Assembly: GCA_021731815.1 (NCBI GenBank)
Contig: JAKFWO010000010.1
Location: 1 to 64,000, forward strand
DNA length: 64,000 bases
Source of the DNA: Hyphomonadaceae bacterium
GTDB taxonomy: Bacteria; Pseudomonadota; Alphaproteobacteria; Caulobacterales; Aquidulcibacteraceae
Direction of reading: 5' to 3'
The translations under genes and the position numbers were made by a program. Shown here piece by piece: positions 30,669 through 40,522 of the stretch; the stretch's first letter is position 1, and the number at the start of each line of letters is the position of its first letter. Below the pieces are notes generated by a model. The model was not told where the DNA came from, did no database searches, and worked only from the letters and a program-made list of their open reading frames with translations.

Positions 30669-32306
30669 TCAGATCAGGCGGCTCTGCACCTTCGCGGCCC
30701 CGATAAAGCTCGCAAACAGGGGATGGGGCGCAAAGGGCCGGCTTTTCAGTTCGGGATGAAACTGCACGCCGACAAACCAGGGATGGTCCGGAATTTCGAT
30801 GATTTCGGGCAGGATACCATCGGGTGACAGACCGCAAAACCGCATGCCATGGGCTTCGAGCGCCGCGCGATACCGCACATCCACCTCGTAACGGTGGCGG
30901 TGGCGTTCGGAAATGCGGTCCGCGCCATAGATGCCCGCCACGAGGCTGCCTTCGGCCAGAACCGCCTCATAGGCCCCGAGCCGCATCGTCCCGCCCAGAT
31001 CACCATCGGCGCTGCGCGTTTCCACTGTGTTTCCGCGCGTCCATTCGGTCATCAGACCGACGATCGGATGCGTGCTTGCCCGGCTGAATTCGCTCGAGCC
31101 CGCATCCGCGTGCCCGAGCAGGTCGCGCGCCGCCTCGATCACGGCCATTTGCATTCCAAAGCAGATGCCGAAAAACGGCACGCGGTTTTCGCGGGCAAAT
31201 TTCACCGCGCGGATCTTGCCCTCCGAGCCCCGCTCGCCGAACCCGCCCGGCACCAGCACGCCATGGGCATGTTGGAGGGCAGCAGAACAGGCCTGTTCGT
31301 CGCCCTCGAAAATCTCCGATTCCACCCAGGCGATGTCCACCTTCACCCGATTGGCAAGCCCGCCATGGTGGAGTGCCTCGATCAGCGATTTATAGGCGTC
31401 CTTGTGCTCGGTATATTTGCCGACAATCGCAATGGTCACGCCACCATCCGGGGTCTTCAACCGGTTGACGATATCGTGCCAGATCGCCAGATCGGGCGGC
31501 GGGGCACCATTGATCGCGAAATGGCGCAAAACTTCCACATCGAGCCCCTCAAGGTGATAAGCGAGGGGGACTTCATAAATCTGTTCGAGATCCAGCGCCT
31601 GGATGACGCTCGATTCCCGCACATTGCAAAACAGCGCGATCTTGCGCTTTTCCTCGGGCGGGACAGGCCTTTCGCAGCGACACAACAGAATATTGGGCTG
31701 AATTCCGATCGAGCGCAATTCCTTGACCGAATGCTGGGTCGGTTTCGTCTTCATCTCGCCCGCGCTCTTGATGAAGGGCAGCAAGGTCAAATGGATATAG
31801 ACCGCCTGGCGGGGCTCGAGCTCATTGCCCAATTGGCGGATCGCTTCGAAAAAGGGCAGGCCCTCGATGTCGCCGATCGTGCCGCCGATCTCGCACAGGC
31901 AGAAATCGACATCCTCATTGTCCGCACGAATGAAGGCCTTGATGGCATCGGTGACATGGGGGATGACCTGGATGGTCTTGCCCAGAAACTGCCCCCGCCT
32001 TTCGCGGGCTATGATGTCCAGATAGATCCGGCCGGTGGTGATATTGTCGCTGCGCCGGGCGGGGCGTCCGGTAAAGCGTTCGTAATGGCCCAGATCGAGA
32101 TCGGTTTCGGCCCCGTCATCGGTCACGAACACTTCGCCATGCTCATAGGGGCTCATCGTGCCGGGATCGATATTGAGATAGGGATCGAGCTTGCGCAGCC
32201 GCACCCGATAGCCCCGCGCCTGAAGCAAAGCCCCGAGCGCGGCTGAAGCGATGCCCTTGCCGAGCGAGGACACAACACCGCCAGTAATGAAGATGTATCG
32301 GGTCAT
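30669..32306 (-). CDS. pyrG: CTP synthase
   Basis: 545 residues from the ATG at 32306 ([19 protein letters not shown]). CTP synthase aminates UTP to CTP using ATP and glutamine. The amidoligase domain (1-270) has the P-loop [10 protein letters not shown] and [12 protein letters not shown]; the class I glutaminase domain (~290-540) has the nucleophile in [14 protein letters not shown] and the His-Glu pair in [11 protein letters not shown]. Longer upstream reading is unconserved. Located between secG and rpmF on the minus strand, the common alphaproteobacterial place next to secG. Confidence 0.97.
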   Translation of the reverse strand: MTRYIFITGGVVSSLGKGIASAALGALLQARGYRVRLRKLDPYLNIDPGTMSPYEHGEVFVTDDGAETDLDLGHYERFTGRPARRSDNITTGRIYLDIIARERRGQFLGKTIQVIPHVTDAIKAFIRADNEDVDFCLCEIGGTIGDIEGLPFFEAIRQLGNELEPRQAVYIHLTLLPFIKSAGEMKTKPTQHSVKELRSIGIQPNILLCRCERPVPPEEKRKIALFCNVRESSVIQALDLEQIYEVPLAYHLEGLDVEVLRHFAINGAPPPDLAIWHDIVNRLKTPDGGVTIAIVGKYTEHKDAYKSLIEALHHGGLANRVKVDIAWVESEIFEGDEQACSAALQHAHGVLVPGGFGERGSEGKIRAVKFARENRVPFFGICFGMQMAVIEAARDLLGHADAGSSEFSRASTHPIVGLMTEWTRGNTVETRSADGDLGGTMRLGAYEAVLAEGSLVAGIYGADRISERHRHRYEVDVRYRAALEAHGMRFCGLSPDGILPEIIEIPDHPWFVGVQFHPELKSRPFAPHPLFASFIGAAKVQSRLI

Positions 32307-32472
32307 GTCTCTGGCCGCGCCTTCCTGTCGTGTCCGTGGGATCGGCAAGGCATGGATGTCAGGGAACGCCGCCTGACCATGCCCGTGGTCCTCGCCAATC
32401 ATATCCTGCCGCGATTCGGGCGATTGCTCCCAATTCCGGTGGCGGCCGTGTTTTCATGCGCTCGGAATCTGC

Positions 32473-33102
32473 CTATCGCTGGCTGCCTGGCGGTGGGCTG
32501 GTCGGGGGATTTGCCGGAAGATTTGTCGCAGGCGGATTGGCCGGCGCGGGATTGGCAGGCACACCGGCACCCGATGACGGAACCACCGGCCCGGGATTTG
32601 CGGATGCCGGGCGGTTCGCAGGCACCGGAGCAGGCACCGGAATCGCTGGCAAGGTCGCCCCGGTTCCCTGCGGGATCACCGGCACCGCAGAATTGGGGCC
32701 GGCGGGAGCCGGGAGCCCCTGGCCAGTGGCCGGCGCCCCCTGGGACGCGCCCGAACCCAGCGGAATATTCGGTGCCCCTGGTGCGGGGGCGGGTTCGACC
32801 GGCGCAGACGCTTCCGGCAAGGCACCGCGGCGGGCGGCGTCCTCCACCGCCGATGGGGCCTTCGCGCGCGCCAGAACCGTCAGCACCAAAGCGAGCACGA
32901 GAAACATGCCGCCCAGAACCCCCGTGGTCTTGGCCAGCACATCGGCCGCGCCCCGACCCGAAATCAGGCCGCTGCCCGAACCACCAATGCCGAGCGCACC
33001 CCCTTCCGAGCGCTGCATCAGCACAAAGACGACCAGCAGGACACTGACGAGCAGCAGGACCGTAAGAAGGATGTTAAACAGCACGGATTTCAGTGACCTC
33101 AA
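32473..33102 (-). CDS. secG: SecG with long proline/alanine tail
   Basis: 209 residues, versus 75-130 in most SecG. The first 80 residues carry the family's two membrane spans (VLFNILLTVLLLVSVLLVVF and GMFLVLALVLTVLARAK) with the conserved loop QRSEGGALGIGGSGSGL between them. The remaining ~125 residues are almost all Pro, Ala, Gly, Asn and Ser and must be disordered. SecG aids SecYEG translocation in the inner membrane. The start is uncertain: TTG at 33102 or GTG at 33084. Situated between tpiA and pyrG as in relatives. Confidence 0.88.
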   Translation of the reverse strand: MRSLKSVLFNILLTVLLLVSVLLVVFVLMQRSEGGALGIGGSGSGLISGRGAADVLAKTTGVLGGMFLVLALVLTVLARAKAPSAVEDAARRGALPEASAPVEPAPAPGAPNIPLGSGASQGAPATGQGLPAPAGPNSAVPVIPQGTGATLPAIPVPAPVPANRPASANPGPVVPSSGAGVPANPAPANPPATNLPANPPTSPPPGSQR

Positions 33103-33319
33103 AACAACCGGAGATGTAAATGCTGATCAGGCGCAACAGGCGCGATCGGAATTCACTGCTCCCGGGGGGGACCATGCGCCGGCATCCTGTTGCCCGCGCC
33201 CTCTTGGCCGGCAGGTGACTGACGCGGGATCAAAAGGTGCAGATAGCGTGCGCATGGTGAAAACGGAAGCCCCCGATGTGGGATCACCCGACTGAAAATC
33301 TGAGGATCATTCCCCCGAC

Positions 33320-34177
33320 TCAAACCACCGGCGCAATCGCGCTCGCGCCGATCGCGAGAAATTTTTCCGCCGAAAGGCTCGCCCCGCCGACGAGAACCCC
33401 ATTGATTCCGGGCAGACCCAGAATAGCACCCGCATTTTCCGGCCGCACCGAACCACCATAAAGGATGACGATCTGATCCGCCAGAACGGGGGATCGCTGT
33501 GCGGCGGCGTGGCGCAGCAATGCCGCCATCTCGGCAATCTCCTCGCCCTCGGGAATCATGCCCGTGCCGATCGCCCAATTGGGCTCATAGGCGATGATGA
33601 GCGGAAGCGCCGGATCCTGCGGCAATGCCTCGCCCAATTGCGCCGAAATGGTCCGCGCCCCGTTGCCGATTCCCTCCCCCCGGCTGTTTTCTCCAACACA
33701 GAAGATCGGGACGAGCCCGGCCGCAATCGCTGCCATGCCCTTGGCGCGGATCATCGGGCCATTTTCGTGATGGCCGGTGCGGCGTTCGGAATGGCCGACA
33801 AGGACATAATCGGCCCCCGCATCGGCGAGCATTTGCGCGCTGATGTCGCCGGTATAGGGGCCCTCAGGGGCCCAATGGCAATCCTGCCCGCCCAGTGCGA
33901 CGCGCGCCCGGCCGTCCATCCCTGACCGGCCGCCATCGGCATCGAGGCATTGGGCCATTTCCCGCAGCAGGGTGGCAGGTGGGCAGAGGACGAATTTCAG
34001 CCGCTCATCTGACTTTCGGGTTTTTTCATTGCGGAGCGGGGACGCATTGAGCATCTGCGCCCCACGCCCGATGGCGAGCGCTTCGGCCATGGCGTCCCGG
34101 GTTCCGTGCATTTTCCAATTGCCGACGATCCAGATCGGCTGGTCAGCACGGCAGAAAGATCGATTATTTTCCGGCAT
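33320..34177 (-). CDS. tpiA: triosephosphate isomerase
   Basis: 285 residues from the ATG at 34177, which has a GGCGGGGATC ribosome region; an upstream extension to 34252 is unconserved. TIM interconverts dihydroxyacetone phosphate and glyceraldehyde 3-phosphate. Catalytic lysine in VGNWKMHG, histidine in VLVGHSERR, glutamate in IIAYEPNWAIGTG and phosphate-binding ILYGGSVRPENA are present. The segment between beta-strands 2 and 3 is longer than average (a charged stretch around residues 50-85). A 217-bp gap before secG holds no gene that I can support. Confidence 0.95.
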   Translation of the reverse strand: MPENNRSFCRADQPIWIVGNWKMHGTRDAMAEALAIGRGAQMLNASPLRNEKTRKSDERLKFVLCPPATLLREMAQCLDADGGRSGMDGRARVALGGQDCHWAPEGPYTGDISAQMLADAGADYVLVGHSERRTGHHENGPMIRAKGMAAIAAGLVPIFCVGENSRGEGIGNGARTISAQLGEALPQDPALPLIIAYEPNWAIGTGMIPEGEEIAEMAALLRHAAAQRSPVLADQIVILYGGSVRPENAGAILGLPGINGVLVGGASLSAEKFLAIGASAIAPVV

Positions 34178-34446
34178 GATCCCCGCCTGCCGTGGCACCC
34201 GCCCCTTCAGGGCCTGGATTGCACCTGCTTTTTGCATTCCTATTTTTCTCACAGTGAAAGCTCAAGCAAATAATCTGCGGAACGCGTTCATTCAGCCTGA
34301 ATTGCCCGAAAGCGTCGACGCCCCGCCGCATGGCCCGACGTTTGGCCCTGATTACGGGCCCTGTCGACAAGCCCCGCCTTCATGCTAAGAGCCGCCGGTC
34401 AGGGGTGCCGGCTTCACCGCCCCCGATCGCTTGATGGGATACAGAC

Positions 34447-36408
34447 ATGCTTGAATGGCTTCGTAAATCGGCACGTTCGCCGATCTCGGTATTCTTCCTT
34501 TCCATTCTGGTCGCCGGCTTCGCCATTTTGGGATTCGGAAACGTCTTCCAGTTCAACCCTGCCAACCATATTGCTGTCGTGGGTGGCCGGGCCATCGCCC
34601 CGGCTGAATTCGAGCGTGCCATCGATCGTGAGATCGCCGCCGCCAAGGAGCAATTCGGTCAGGAACTCACCCGCGAACAGGCCAAATCCCTGGGGATCGC
34701 CTCGCGCGCGGTGCAGACGCTGATCGAATCCACTGCGATTGATGTCGACACCGCCAATTCCGGAATCATTGGTTCAAAGAAGGAAATGCTGGCCGCGATC
34801 AATGGCGCGCCCGCCTTCAAGGATGCGGTCTCGGGCCAGTTCTCGGTCAAGAAATATCAGGAATTCATCCGCAATGAATTCAAACTCGAGACTGCGGAAT
34901 TTGAAAAGCTGTATCTGGTCGACCTCGCCCGCCAGGCAAATCTCGGAGCCATGCGCGCGGGGATCGTCGCGCCGCGGATTCTGCTCGATCCACTGCTGCA
35001 ATATGCCGGCGAGACGCGCGATCTGCGGATTTTCATCCTTCCGGTCAGCCTTGCCGGCGATCCTGGCCAGCCCAAGCCCGACGAGCTGAGAACATTCTAC
35101 ACCCAAAATCCGCGCTTTTTCGCCCGCCCGGAACGGCGCCGTCTGGTGATCGCCTCCTTCGACCTGAAGGATTTCCTCGGCACCACCACAGTTTCCGAAG
35201 AAGAAATTCGCCAGGCCTTTGAAGCGCGAAAGAAAAATCTCGGCGGGGCAAAGCGCGCGACCTTCGAACAGGCGGTGTTCCCGAATGAGGAGGCGGCCTC
35301 CAAAGCCCGGCGCGAGCTGACCGAAAATGCCGATTTCGCGGCCATCGCCAAGACCCATGGCGGCGACAGCCCGGCACGCATTGAAAAAGTCGCGCAGACC
35401 GATCTGTCCGACGCGCTATGGGCCAATGCGGTGTTCGCGGCCAAACCCGGTGCCGCGATCGGCCCGTTCAAATCGGGCGAGCAATGGCTGGTGGGGCGGC
35501 TTGTGGAATTCATTCCCGCGCCGGTCCCGACCCTCGAGGCTTTCCGCACCGATCTCATGGTCGAGTTGCGTTCCGAAAAAGCGCGGGTCGCGCTCGAAGA
35601 AGCGCTGGAATCCTTTGAGGATGCCCGTGGCGGTGGCACTGATATCGTGGAGGCCGCCGAAAAAGTCGGGGCGCTGGTCCAGGAATTCGTGCCCGCTGAT
35701 GCGCAGGGTATCGATTCCGAAGGCAATGTCGTGGTCTTTTTCCGCGATGAGGCCCCGGCGTTGCGCAAGGCCTTCGAACTTGCATCGGGCGAGACCTCCG
35801 ATTTGTTCAAATTGCGCGACGATTCGGCCGCCTTTATCAAGGTTGAGGCCATCGAACCGGCCGGCACCGAGGCCTTTGAAAAGGTCGAGACCCGCGCCTC
35901 CGAAATCTGGCGCGCCCGCAAGCGGGGTGAGGCGATGGAAGCGCGCGCCGCGGCCTTTACCGCGACCCTGAAACCGGGGGCGAATTTCACTGCCGCCGCC
36001 CAGGCCGCCAAGGCCATCGCGCTGCCGCCCGCCGCCAATGTGCCGCGGGGGGCCAGCAATGAGGTGTTGTCGGCCGAATTGAGCCAGCGCGCCTTCGCCG
36101 CGGCGACCGGCGAAGTCGTCAGCGCTGCCGCGCCCCAGGACGGATCGATGATCCTCATTCTGGTCGAGAAAATTTCTCCGCCCGATCTGTCCTCGCCACC
36201 GGCTTATCTCGAGCAGGCTGTGACCTCGGTCCGGGAACGCGTGACCAATGACGCTTTCGAGCGTTATCGCGCGCGCCTGCGCGAAACCCTGAAGGAAAAG
36301 ATCAATCAGACCCGGCTCGATGAATATACCAAACCGGCGGACGGTGCTTCAGCTGGTTCCCCGCCCGGCGGAGCCTCCGCGCCGGAAGGGGACGTCAACC
36401 AGCCATGA
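34447..36408 (+). CDS. ppiD: PpiD-like membrane-anchored peptidyl-prolyl isomerase
   Basis: 653 residues. One N-terminal membrane anchor (ISVFFLSILVAGFAILGFG) is followed by a SurA-like N-terminal chaperone region (~45-210), a parvulin-type segment around 265-365 (ASKARRELTENADFAAIAKTHGG ... GPFKSGEQWLVGRLVE) and a long C-terminal helical part. It is a periplasmic folding factor that acts on proteins leaving the Sec channel. The parvulin domain is degenerate, so chaperone activity is more certain than isomerase activity. Its stop overlaps the trpE start (ATGA); the ppiD-trpE linkage is frequent in alphaproteobacteria. Confidence 0.88.
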   Translation: MLEWLRKSARSPISVFFLSILVAGFAILGFGNVFQFNPANHIAVVGGRAIAPAEFERAIDREIAAAKEQFGQELTREQAKSLGIASRAVQTLIESTAIDVDTANSGIIGSKKEMLAAINGAPAFKDAVSGQFSVKKYQEFIRNEFKLETAEFEKLYLVDLARQANLGAMRAGIVAPRILLDPLLQYAGETRDLRIFILPVSLAGDPGQPKPDELRTFYTQNPRFFARPERRRLVIASFDLKDFLGTTTVSEEEIRQAFEARKKNLGGAKRATFEQAVFPNEEAASKARRELTENADFAAIAKTHGGDSPARIEKVAQTDLSDALWANAVFAAKPGAAIGPFKSGEQWLVGRLVEFIPAPVPTLEAFRTDLMVELRSEKARVALEEALESFEDARGGGTDIVEAAEKVGALVQEFVPADAQGIDSEGNVVVFFRDEAPALRKAFELASGETSDLFKLRDDSAAFIKVEAIEPAGTEAFEKVETRASEIWRARKRGEAMEARAAAFTATLKPGANFTAAAQAAKAIALPPAANVPRGASNEVLSAELSQRAFAAATGEVVSAAAPQDGSMILILVEKISPPDLSSPPAYLEQAVTSVRERVTNDAFERYRARLRETLKEKINQTRLDEYTKPADGASAGSPPGGASAPEGDVNQP

Positions 36409-37946
36409 GCTTTGGCGACGACATGCGTTTGGATGCGCCGGGAGAGGCCAGCGCGGCTTTTCTGGCCGGCTATGCGGCAGGCCGACCGCAAATTGTGGCG
36501 CATCGGCTGATCGATGATCTGAACACGCCGCTCGGTGCCTTGCTGAAATGCGGAGCCGCGCGACCGGGGACCATCCTGCTCGAATCCGGATCGGGCGGTG
36601 AATCGCGCGGGCGCTATTCCATCCTCGCTTTGGACCCGGTGGCAGCCTTCCGTATCCATCGCGATCGCTTCGAGATGAGCGCGTCGGGTGGCCTCGAGGA
36701 TGGCGATTTCGCACCCGTCACCGGTCCTGCTGCGGGGCCCGATCCACTGGCTGCCTTGCGCACCGAAAGCCAGCGCGAATTCGACCGCCCCCCCGGATTG
36801 CCGCCGGCGGCGGCGGGGTTGTTCGGTTTCTTCGCTTATGACATCGTGCGGAGGGTGGAAGCCCTGCCCGACCAGGCTGCGGATCCGCTCGACACGCCCG
36901 AAGCCCTGTTCGTGCGACCGGGGATTGTCGCGATTTTCGACACTCTCACGCAGGAAATCATCGTCACCGCGCCGGTGTTACCCCGCATGGACGTGGACGG
37001 GCCGGGTGCCTTTGCTTCTGCCCGCGCGCGGATCGCACAATTCTGCGCCCGCTTGCGCGCGCCCGAACCCGCAGACCTCCACCCGCATCCCGGCGAGCCG
37101 CCGGCGCAAAAAAGCGAGCCCGCCAGCAATCGCAGCCGGGCCGAATATCATGCGATGGTCGCAAGGGCCCGGGATTACATCACAGCCGGCGATATTTTCC
37201 AGGTCGTGCCCAGCCAGCGTTTTTCATTGGCCTTTGCACCGCCGGCAATTGCGCTTTACCGCTCGCTGCGGCGGATCAATCCCTCGCCTTATCTCTATTT
37301 TCTGAATATGGGGGGCTTTGCGATCGTCGGGGCCAGCCCGGAAATCCTTGTCAGCGTGCGGGCGGGGACCGTCACCATCCGCCCGATCGCGGGCACGGCC
37401 AAACGCGGGGCCAGTCCCGCCGAGGACGCGGCAATCGAGGCGCAATTGCTGGCCGACCCCAAAGAGCGCGCCGAACATATCATGCTGCTCGATCTGGGTC
37501 GCAATGATGTCGGCCGCGTCGCCCGACCGGGCAGTGTGCGGGTCACCGAATCCTTCACCATCGAGCGCTACAGCCATGTCATGCATGTGGTATCGAATGT
37601 GGTGGGCGAAATCGCCGCCGGGCGCGACACATTCGAGGCCCTGCTCGCCGGCTTTCCCGCCGGGACGGTGTCGGGGGCACCCAAGGTGCGGGCCATGCAG
37701 ATCATCGCCGAGCTCGAACCCCATAAACGCGGAATCTATGGCGGCGGCATCGGCTATTTCGGGGCCGGCGGAGACATGGATTTCGCGATTGCCCTGCGCA
37801 CAGCGGTCGTCAGGGATGGCGTGATGTCGATTCAGGCCGGTGGCGGCGTGGTGCTCGATTCCGATCCTGAAGGCGAGTATCAGGAATCCAATAACAAAGC
37901 GGCAGCCATGTTTCGTGCGGCTGCCGATGCCTGGCGATTTGCCTGA
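36405..37946 (+). CDS. trpE: anthranilate synthase component I
   Basis: 513 residues. With TrpG it turns chorismate and glutamine into anthranilate, the first committed step to tryptophan. The tryptophan feedback site LLESGSGGESRGRYS (~58-72) is present, so the enzyme is likely inhibited by tryptophan. The chorismate-binding core is complete: GDIFQVVPSQRF, PYLYFLNMGGFAIVGASPE, RPIAGTAKRG, DLGRNDVGRV and AGTVSGAPKVRAMQII. Translationally coupled to ppiD. A 12-bp tandem repeat covers its last codons and stop. Confidence 0.97.
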   Translation: MSFGDDMRLDAPGEASAAFLAGYAAGRPQIVAHRLIDDLNTPLGALLKCGAARPGTILLESGSGGESRGRYSILALDPVAAFRIHRDRFEMSASGGLEDGDFAPVTGPAAGPDPLAALRTESQREFDRPPGLPPAAAGLFGFFAYDIVRRVEALPDQAADPLDTPEALFVRPGIVAIFDTLTQEIIVTAPVLPRMDVDGPGAFASARARIAQFCARLRAPEPADLHPHPGEPPAQKSEPASNRSRAEYHAMVARARDYITAGDIFQVVPSQRFSLAFAPPAIALYRSLRRINPSPYLYFLNMGGFAIVGASPEILVSVRAGTVTIRPIAGTAKRGASPAEDAAIEAQLLADPKERAEHIMLLDLGRNDVGRVARPGSVRVTESFTIERYSHVMHVVSNVVGEIAAGRDTFEALLAGFPAGTVSGAPKVRAMQIIAELEPHKRGIYGGGIGYFGAGGDMDFAIALRTAVVRDGVMSIQAGGGVVLDSDPEGEYQESNNKAAAMFRAAADAWRFA

Positions 37947-37964
37947 CGATTTGCCTGACGAATT
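37929..37964. repeat. three tandem 12-bp repeats at the trpE stop
   Basis: GCCTGGCGATTT, GCCTGACGATTT and GCCTGACGAATT follow each other. The middle unit holds the trpE stop (TGA, 37944-37946) and the third repeats that stop in the same frame. Confidence 0.9.
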
Positions 37965-38027
37965 GCCTGGTGCTTCGCTTTCCGGTTCCGATCGGCTTTT
38001 TCTTCTTCACCACCCTCACACAATGCC

Positions 38028-38627
38028 ATGATCCTCGTCATCGATAATTACGACAGCTTCACCTATAATCTCGTGCATTATATCGAGGAACTCGGCGCAA
38101 AAACCGTCGTCCGGCGCAATGACGCGCTGAGCGTGCAGGATGCGCTGGCAATGGGCGCGGAGGCGATCGTATTGTCGCCGGGTCCCTGCACACCCAATGA
38201 GGCCGGGATCTGTCTGCCGCTCATCCGGGGTGCCGCTCCACACCTTCCCATTCTCGGGGTCTGTCTCGGCCATCAGGCGATCGGCCAGGCCTTTGGCGGC
38301 GAGGTCGTCGCCGCCCATGAGATCGTTCATGGCAAGACGAGCCCGATCCACCATTTCGACCGCGGGCTGTTCGAAGGGCTGCCCCAGGATTTCTCCGCTG
38401 TGCGCTATCATAGCCTCGCAATTGCGCGTGAGGGGCTGCCCGCAGAACTCGAAGTGGATGCGCGCACCGCCGATGGCGAGATCATGGCCCTGCGCCACCG
38501 CGACCGCCCCGTTTTCGGCGTGCAATTCCACCCCGAATCCATCGGTTCCGAGCATGGCAAGGCCATCATCCGCCGGTTTCTCGAGGCCGCAGGTGCAACG
38601 CTCACCCCGCTGATGAATGCGCAATGA
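38028..38627 (+). CDS. trpG: anthranilate synthase component II (glutaminase)
   Basis: 199 residues, class I glutamine amidotransferase. Starts MILVIDNYDSFTYNLVHY; oxyanion motif LSPGPCTPNEAG; nucleophile cysteine in GVCLGHQAIGQAFGG (~80); histidine-glutamate pair in GVQFHPESIGSEHG (~170). It supplies ammonia to TrpE and may also serve p-aminobenzoate synthesis, as no other partner is visible. Its stop overlaps the trpD start (ATGA). Confidence 0.96.
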   Translation: MILVIDNYDSFTYNLVHYIEELGAKTVVRRNDALSVQDALAMGAEAIVLSPGPCTPNEAGICLPLIRGAAPHLPILGVCLGHQAIGQAFGGEVVAAHEIVHGKTSPIHHFDRGLFEGLPQDFSAVRYHSLAIAREGLPAELEVDARTADGEIMALRHRDRPVFGVQFHPESIGSEHGKAIIRRFLEAAGATLTPLMNAQ

Positions 38628-39661
38628 GCACCCGATTGCAGCGCCTGATCCGCGATCTATCGGAGGCGCGGAACGTGCCCTCCGACGCGCTGGAGGCCGG
38701 TTTCGGCGCTGTTTTCGCAGGCGAGGCAAGTCCGGTCCAGATCGGGGCCTTCATCATGGCGCTTAAATTGCGCCCGCTATCGGCGGATTTGCTCGTGGCC
38801 GGCGCACGGGCCTTGCGGGCCAATGGGCGTTCGATCAAGGCCCCTCTGGAAGCGGTCGATACCTGTGGCACGGGCGGGGATGGATTATCCACGCTCAATA
38901 TCAGCACGGCGGCGGCGATCGTCGCGGCCGGGGCCGGAGCCATCATCGCCAAGCATGGCGGGCGCGCGGTAAGCTCCAAAGCCGGCTCGGCCGAGACATT
39001 GGCCGCGCTCGGCGTCAATCCGGCGATGAGCGAAAGCCAGGCGGCGCGCGCTTTGTCGGAAGTCCGGCTCGGCTTTTTTCTTGCGGCCCATTGGCGCATC
39101 GGCATGGCCCATGTCGCCCCGGCGCGAGCGGAACTCGGCTTTCGTTCCATCTTCAATCTGCTCGGACCGCTGGCCAATCCGGCGGGCGCGCGTCGCCAGG
39201 TGCTCGGCGTATGGCGCGAGGATCTTGTTGGCCCCATGGCGGAAGCGCTGCGAGACCTCGGAATCGCCCATGCTTTCGTCGTCCATGGTGCCGACGGGTT
39301 GGACGAAATCAGTGTCACCGCGCCGACCTTTTTCGCCGAAATCCGCAATGGCACCATTCGCCGCTTCGTGCGCACCCCCGGAGATTGGGGGGTCCCGCGC
39401 GCACGACTCTCCGACCTTGTGGGCGGAGACCCCGAACAGAATGCGGCCGCGATCACGCGCCTGCTCGATGGCGCGCCCGGGCCCTTCCGGGATGCGGCGA
39501 TCGTCAATGCGGGCGCGGCACTCGTGGTCGCGGGGCGGGCCGCGAGCATTGGCGAGGGTGCATGTCAGGCGGCCGTCGCGCTCGATGACGGACGCGCGCG
39601 CGCAGCACTCGAAGGCCTCGTGCGGATCTCGCATGAACCCGGTATGGAGGCACCGGAATGA
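38624..39661 (+). CDS. trpD: anthranilate phosphoribosyltransferase
   Basis: 345 residues. Transfers phosphoribose from PRPP to anthranilate. The PRPP site DTCGTGGDGLSTLNIST (~84-100), the glycine loop KHGGRAVSSKAGSAE and the second metal site around HGADGLDEIS are intact. Coupled to trpG and trpC by ATGA overlaps on both sides, so trpGDC is one translation unit. Confidence 0.97.
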   Translation: MSTRLQRLIRDLSEARNVPSDALEAGFGAVFAGEASPVQIGAFIMALKLRPLSADLLVAGARALRANGRSIKAPLEAVDTCGTGGDGLSTLNISTAAAIVAAGAGAIIAKHGGRAVSSKAGSAETLAALGVNPAMSESQAARALSEVRLGFFLAAHWRIGMAHVAPARAELGFRSIFNLLGPLANPAGARRQVLGVWREDLVGPMAEALRDLGIAHAFVVHGADGLDEISVTAPTFFAEIRNGTIRRFVRTPGDWGVPRARLSDLVGGDPEQNAAAITRLLDGAPGPFRDAAIVNAGAALVVAGRAASIGEGACQAAVALDDGRARAALEGLVRISHEPGMEAPE

Positions 39662-40455
39662 ATGATTATCTGGCGCAGATCCTCGCCGACAAGGCCGATG
39701 AAATCCGCCGGCTCGAAGCCGATATCGGCTTCGCGGAAATGACCCGCCGCGCGCTGGCGGCCACGCCCCCACGGGGATTCGAACGCGCGTTACGGGCCGC
39801 GTCTGGCGGGCCGGTTTTCCCGGTCATTGCCGAGATCAAGAAGGCGAGTCCCTCCCGCGGGCTGATCCGCGCCGATTTCGACCCGCAAATGCTCGCCCAA
39901 AGCTATCAGCGCGGCGGGGCCGCGTGCCTGTCCGTCCTGACTGACGGGCCTGGCTTTCAGGGCACGGAAGCGGATTTCAGGGCCGCGCGCGCGGCGGTCG
40001 ATCGGCCGGTATTGCGCAAGGATTTCATGCTCGCCCCGATCCAGATTCTGGAATCGCGGGCCATGGGTGCCGATTGCATTCTGCTGATCATGGCGATCCT
40101 TACCGCTGCACAGGCCGCGGCGCTCCGCGCTTTGGCCCATGGTCTGGGCATGGATGTGCTGGCTGAGTGTCATGACGAAGCCGAGATCGCGCGGGCGCAG
40201 CTTCTTCCAAAAACAATGATCGGGATCAATAACCGCAATCTGCGCAGCTTTGAGACTTCGCTGGCCACCACCGCCAGGCTTGCGCCGCTGGTTGAACCGG
40301 GCCGATTGATCGTCGCCGAGAGCGGAATCGCCACAGCCGATGATTTCACCCGGTTGTGGGGCGATGGCGCGCGTGCATTCCTGATCGGCGAGACATTGAT
40401 GCGCGCGCGTGATCCGGGGGCGTTGCTCGCCGAAATCGCGCGGACGGGTGATTAG
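39658..40455 (+). CDS. trpC: indole-3-glycerol phosphate synthase
   Basis: 265 residues, single-domain TIM barrel, not fused to TrpF. Catalyses ring closure and decarboxylation of CdRP. Catalytic and binding segments: VIAEIKKASPSRGLIR (~58-73), LSVLTDGPGFQGT, VLRKDFMLAPIQI, GINNRNLRSFETSL and IVAESGIAT. It ends the trp unit; moaC/moeA, which follow trpC in many relatives, are not here. Confidence 0.97.
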   Translation: MNDYLAQILADKADEIRRLEADIGFAEMTRRALAATPPRGFERALRAASGGPVFPVIAEIKKASPSRGLIRADFDPQMLAQSYQRGGAACLSVLTDGPGFQGTEADFRAARAAVDRPVLRKDFMLAPIQILESRAMGADCILLIMAILTAAQAAALRALAHGLGMDVLAECHDEAEIARAQLLPKTMIGINNRNLRSFETSLATTARLAPLVEPGRLIVAESGIATADDFTRLWGDGARAFLIGETLMRARDPGALLAEIARTGD

Positions 40456-40522
40456 CACGGTAATCGACCGCCGCCGGTATTCTCATACCAAACCAGCCCC
40501 CGCCGGCCCCTCAATCCCGCGC

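Noticed and set aside
30849-32246. A 465-codon open frame on the plus strand
   Set aside because: Shadow of pyrG, which has all catalytic motifs on the minus strand.
33103-33319. A possible tRNA or small gene between secG and tpiA
   Set aside because: I looked for a cloverleaf and for a frame with a start and ribosome site on both strands and found neither.
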